A stretch of 6,955 nucleotides of DNA from an uncultured Bacteroidales bacterium (lineage in GTDB: Bacteria > Bacteroidota > Bacteroidia > Bacteroidales > Paludibacteraceae): positions 1 to 6,955 of the forward strand of contig USNU01000074.1 of the NCBI GenBank assembly GCA_900556095.1, in the 5' to 3' direction. A program made the position numbers and the translations under genes. Positions 4,881 to 6,955 of the stretch are shown here, piece by piece (the first letter of the stretch is position 1; each line of letters opens with the position of its first letter). The notes beneath the pieces are model-generated. The model was not told the DNA's origin. It ran no database searches and saw only the letters and a program-made list of their open reading frames with translations.

Positions 4881-6955
4881 ATGCTTGACCTCACCCATTC
4901 GCTCAATGTTTGCCGTGCCTCAGCGGGTACGGGCAAGACTTTTACCCTTGCCGCCTACTATGTAGGTCTTCTGCTCAGCGGAGTCAGTTACCGCAATATA
5001 CTTGCCGTAACATTCACCAACAAAGCCACCGCCGAGATGAAAGAGCGTATTCTCACCTATCTGCTCGCCATAGCGCAAGGCGATAGTCGCGAGGATGCTT
5101 TTTTCGAGAAAGCCAAATCGTTTATGACGGGCAACACTCGTGCTACGGACGAACAACTGCGGACTCGTGCGGATGTGTGCTTCCGCCAGATGCTCGCGGA
5201 CTATGACAACGTCTGCGTCAGCACCATCGACTCTTTTCTGCAAACGATCCTCTCCGGTATGGCGCAACTATTGGGCAAGGGTGCCGGTTATTCGGTGGAA
5301 CTTGATATAAAACGCGCGATTGCGACTGCTGTTGATCAGATACTGACCACTGAGATGACCGACCAATTAGAACCGATAATGGTGGATTACCTGCAAGACA
5401 GATTAGACAACGAGGCACGCTGGGACATACGCAAAAGCATTATCGATATGGCGCAAAAACTCTATGACGAGTCTGTGCAGATGCTCAACAGCGAGGGCAA
5501 AATCGATTTCAACCCAGACCATATCCGCCGCTACAAAAAGATGTTGGACCAATGGCGCACACGCCCCGAGTTCACCCGCCTCGCTACACTCCGAGAACAA
5601 GTGGCGGCACAATATACATCCATTACACAGAAAACGTTTTTTAACGACATAGACCGTATGCTCTCCAATATCGCCGACTCCATTCATGAGCCGAAAGGGT
5701 TGGAAACGGGCAAGCGTTTTATGGGAATGACGGCAGCGGCATACGCCAAGTTTTCCGACACACAGAAAGACAAATGGCAGTCGGCAACGGGGACACTCTA
5801 TGCGCAGATAGAGCAGTTGCAACTACTCTGCGACACCTGCCGCCGCACCTATTGGGAGTGCCAAATCACAGGACAGTTCCTGATGGATATGCGTATGATG
5901 CAGGCACTATTGAAGCAAATCAACGACAACCTTGCCGAAGCCAACCGTACGCTACTCGCCGAGACCGCCGCCACGCTTACCAAAGCCCTCAAACCCGGAG
6001 ATGCGGACTTTATCCTCGAGAAATGCGGTATTCGCTACAAACATGCTATGATTGACGAGTTTCAGGATACCAGCCGGCTCCAATGGCAAGTATTCCTGCC
6101 GCTTGTAAAAGATATTCTCGCCGCCGAGGGTAATTCGATTTTGATTGTTGGCGATATCAAACAAAGTATCTACCGTTGGCGTAACGGCGATTGGCATATT
6201 ATGGATAACCTCGGTAGCCCGAAAGACCCGCTGGCTCCGTGGTTCAACCCCGAATTTCCTGCACTACAAAGAAATTTCCGTTCCCGCCGCAATGTAGTGC
6301 AGTTCAACCTGCAAACGATGCAAAGTATCCTTGCTGAAAGCGAACCCGACCGGCAAAACGCATATATATACAACGAGGACTACACCCACGACATACTCAC
6401 AGACTACTACAACACGAAGAACGATGGCGGATACGTGCGCTTCCGTGCCTACCCCAAACATATATACGGCGGCTCTACACTGTCAACACAAGTATTGAAA
6501 ACACCACGTGTGCAGGCAGATATACTCATAGATGTATTTACCACCATCGAATCACTATTGCAGCAAGGAGAAAGCCCTGCCGACATAATGATTCTGGTGC
6601 GCACCAACCGTGAGGCAATGGCGGTGGTCAACTGTTTCAACGACCTCCGTCAAAACGCCGACACCTTTCCTACATTGATAGACACGCGCTTGGTCTCGGC
6701 AGACAGTTTCCATCTTGATCGCTCGGCATCAGTACTTTTGGCAATCAATGCGTTGCGCTATATAGACAGTGCCGACCCGGTGGCTGCGAAATACATAGAA
6801 TTGGGAACCTCTGTACCCGACCCGCTTGAACAATTAGCCGCTCTCGACAGGCAGTTGCCGCTCTACGAGATGCTGCAGGATATAGTACGGCTTTTGCTTT
6901 GCGACGAACACGGGACATTCCTCTTTACCGACATTGCCTACGTCAACTACCTCTT
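4881..6955 (+). CDS. UvrD/RecB-type superfamily 1 helicase, AddA-like (partial, 3' end outside window)
   Basis: The first 691 residues are present. Superfamily 1 motifs occur in order: Walker A ASAGTGKT (13-20), motif Ia LAVTFTNKATAEMKERI (41-57), motif Ic TIDSF (115-119), Walker B MIDEFQDT (390-397), motif III GDIKQSIYRWRNGD (424-437), motif IV LQRNFRS (462-468) and the later domain 2A segment DIMILVRTN (568-576). The N-terminal RASAGTGKTFTLAAYY and the long 1B insertion between motifs Ic and II are typical of RecB/AddA rather than UvrD or Rep. In Bacteroidota such proteins are about 1,000-1,150 residues with a C-terminal RecB-type nuclease domain; that part and motifs V-VI lie beyond the window, so nuclease presence cannot be checked. 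Expected role: ATP-driven unwinding of DNA ends with an AddB-like partner for recombinational repair and degradation of foreign linear DNA. ATG 4881 is the first start after an in-frame stop at 4842-4844. Codon use is GC-rich compared with the left half. Confidence 0.93.
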   Translation, partial: MLDLTHSLNVCRASAGTGKTFTLAAYYVGLLLSGVSYRNILAVTFTNKATAEMKERILTYLLAIAQGDSREDAFFEKAKSFMTGNTRATDEQLRTRADVCFRQMLADYDNVCVSTIDSFLQTILSGMAQLLGKGAGYSVELDIKRAIATAVDQILTTEMTDQLEPIMVDYLQDRLDNEARWDIRKSIIDMAQKLYDESVQMLNSEGKIDFNPDHIRRYKKMLDQWRTRPEFTRLATLREQVAAQYTSITQKTFFNDIDRMLSNIADSIHEPKGLETGKRFMGMTAAAYAKFSDTQKDKWQSATGTLYAQIEQLQLLCDTCRRTYWECQITGQFLMDMRMMQALLKQINDNLAEANRTLLAETAATLTKALKPGDADFILEKCGIRYKHAMIDEFQDTSRLQWQVFLPLVKDILAAEGNSILIVGDIKQSIYRWRNGDWHIMDNLGSPKDPLAPWFNPEFPALQRNFRSRRNVVQFNLQTMQSILAESEPDRQNAYIYNEDYTHDILTDYYNTKNDGGYVRFRAYPKHIYGGSTLSTQVLKTPRVQADILIDVFTTIESLLQQGESPADIMILVRTNREAMAVVNCFNDLRQNADTFPTLIDTRLVSADSFHLDRSASVLLAINALRYIDSADPVAAKYIELGTSVPDPLEQLAALDRQLPLYEMLQDIVRLLLCDEHGTFLFTDIAYVNYL

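Overview
The window looks like chromosomal DNA of a Bacteroidota member, probably order Bacteroidales. The evidence is three good matches to the Bacteroidota housekeeping promoter (a TTTG/TTG -33 element, a 20-bp spacer, then TAnnTTTG), start codons without Shine-Dalgarno sequences, a short lipoprotein with a Bacteroidota-style N-terminus, and protein families typical of that group. No rRNA, tRNA, CRISPR array or insertion sequence was recognised.

Layout, left to right. (a) 1-87 may be the C-terminal tail of an upstream gene. (b) 88-344 is non-coding; it carries a promoter (225-256) and a leader with two small hairpins. (c) 345-1285 holds two membrane-protein genes that overlap by ATGA. The first is a single-pass protein with a glycine-zipper helix and a Lys/Thr/Pro-rich stalk; the second is a 75-aa two-helix protein. 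(d) 1341-2882 encodes a CoiA-like protein with an N-terminal zinc-binding cluster, a nuclease-like core, a charged coiled coil and an unrecognised C-terminal half. (e) 2879-3274, on the minus strand, encodes a small lipoprotein that converges on the CoiA-like gene with overlapping stop codons. (f) 3303-3372 is a mirror-symmetric divergent promoter pair. (g) 3424-4740 encodes a DUF2130-family protein: CPHC motif, long coiled coil with 11-residue repeats, and a conserved domain with a D...ExK arrangement. (h) 4741-4880 is a spacer with a perfect DnaA-box sequence inside three TATCC motifs spaced 11 bp apart. (i) From 4881 to the right edge lies the N-terminal two-thirds or so of a UvrD/RecB-type (AddA-like) helicase.

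Three of the genes (CoiA-like, DUF2130, AddA-like) look like DNA-handling proteins, two of them with plausible nuclease cores. The left part (about 90-3300) is visibly more AT-rich than the right part (about 3420-6955). This would fit an accessory left half next to a more conserved right half. Whether the membrane pair and the CoiA-like gene form a functional unit is inference only; nothing here proves an undescribed system.
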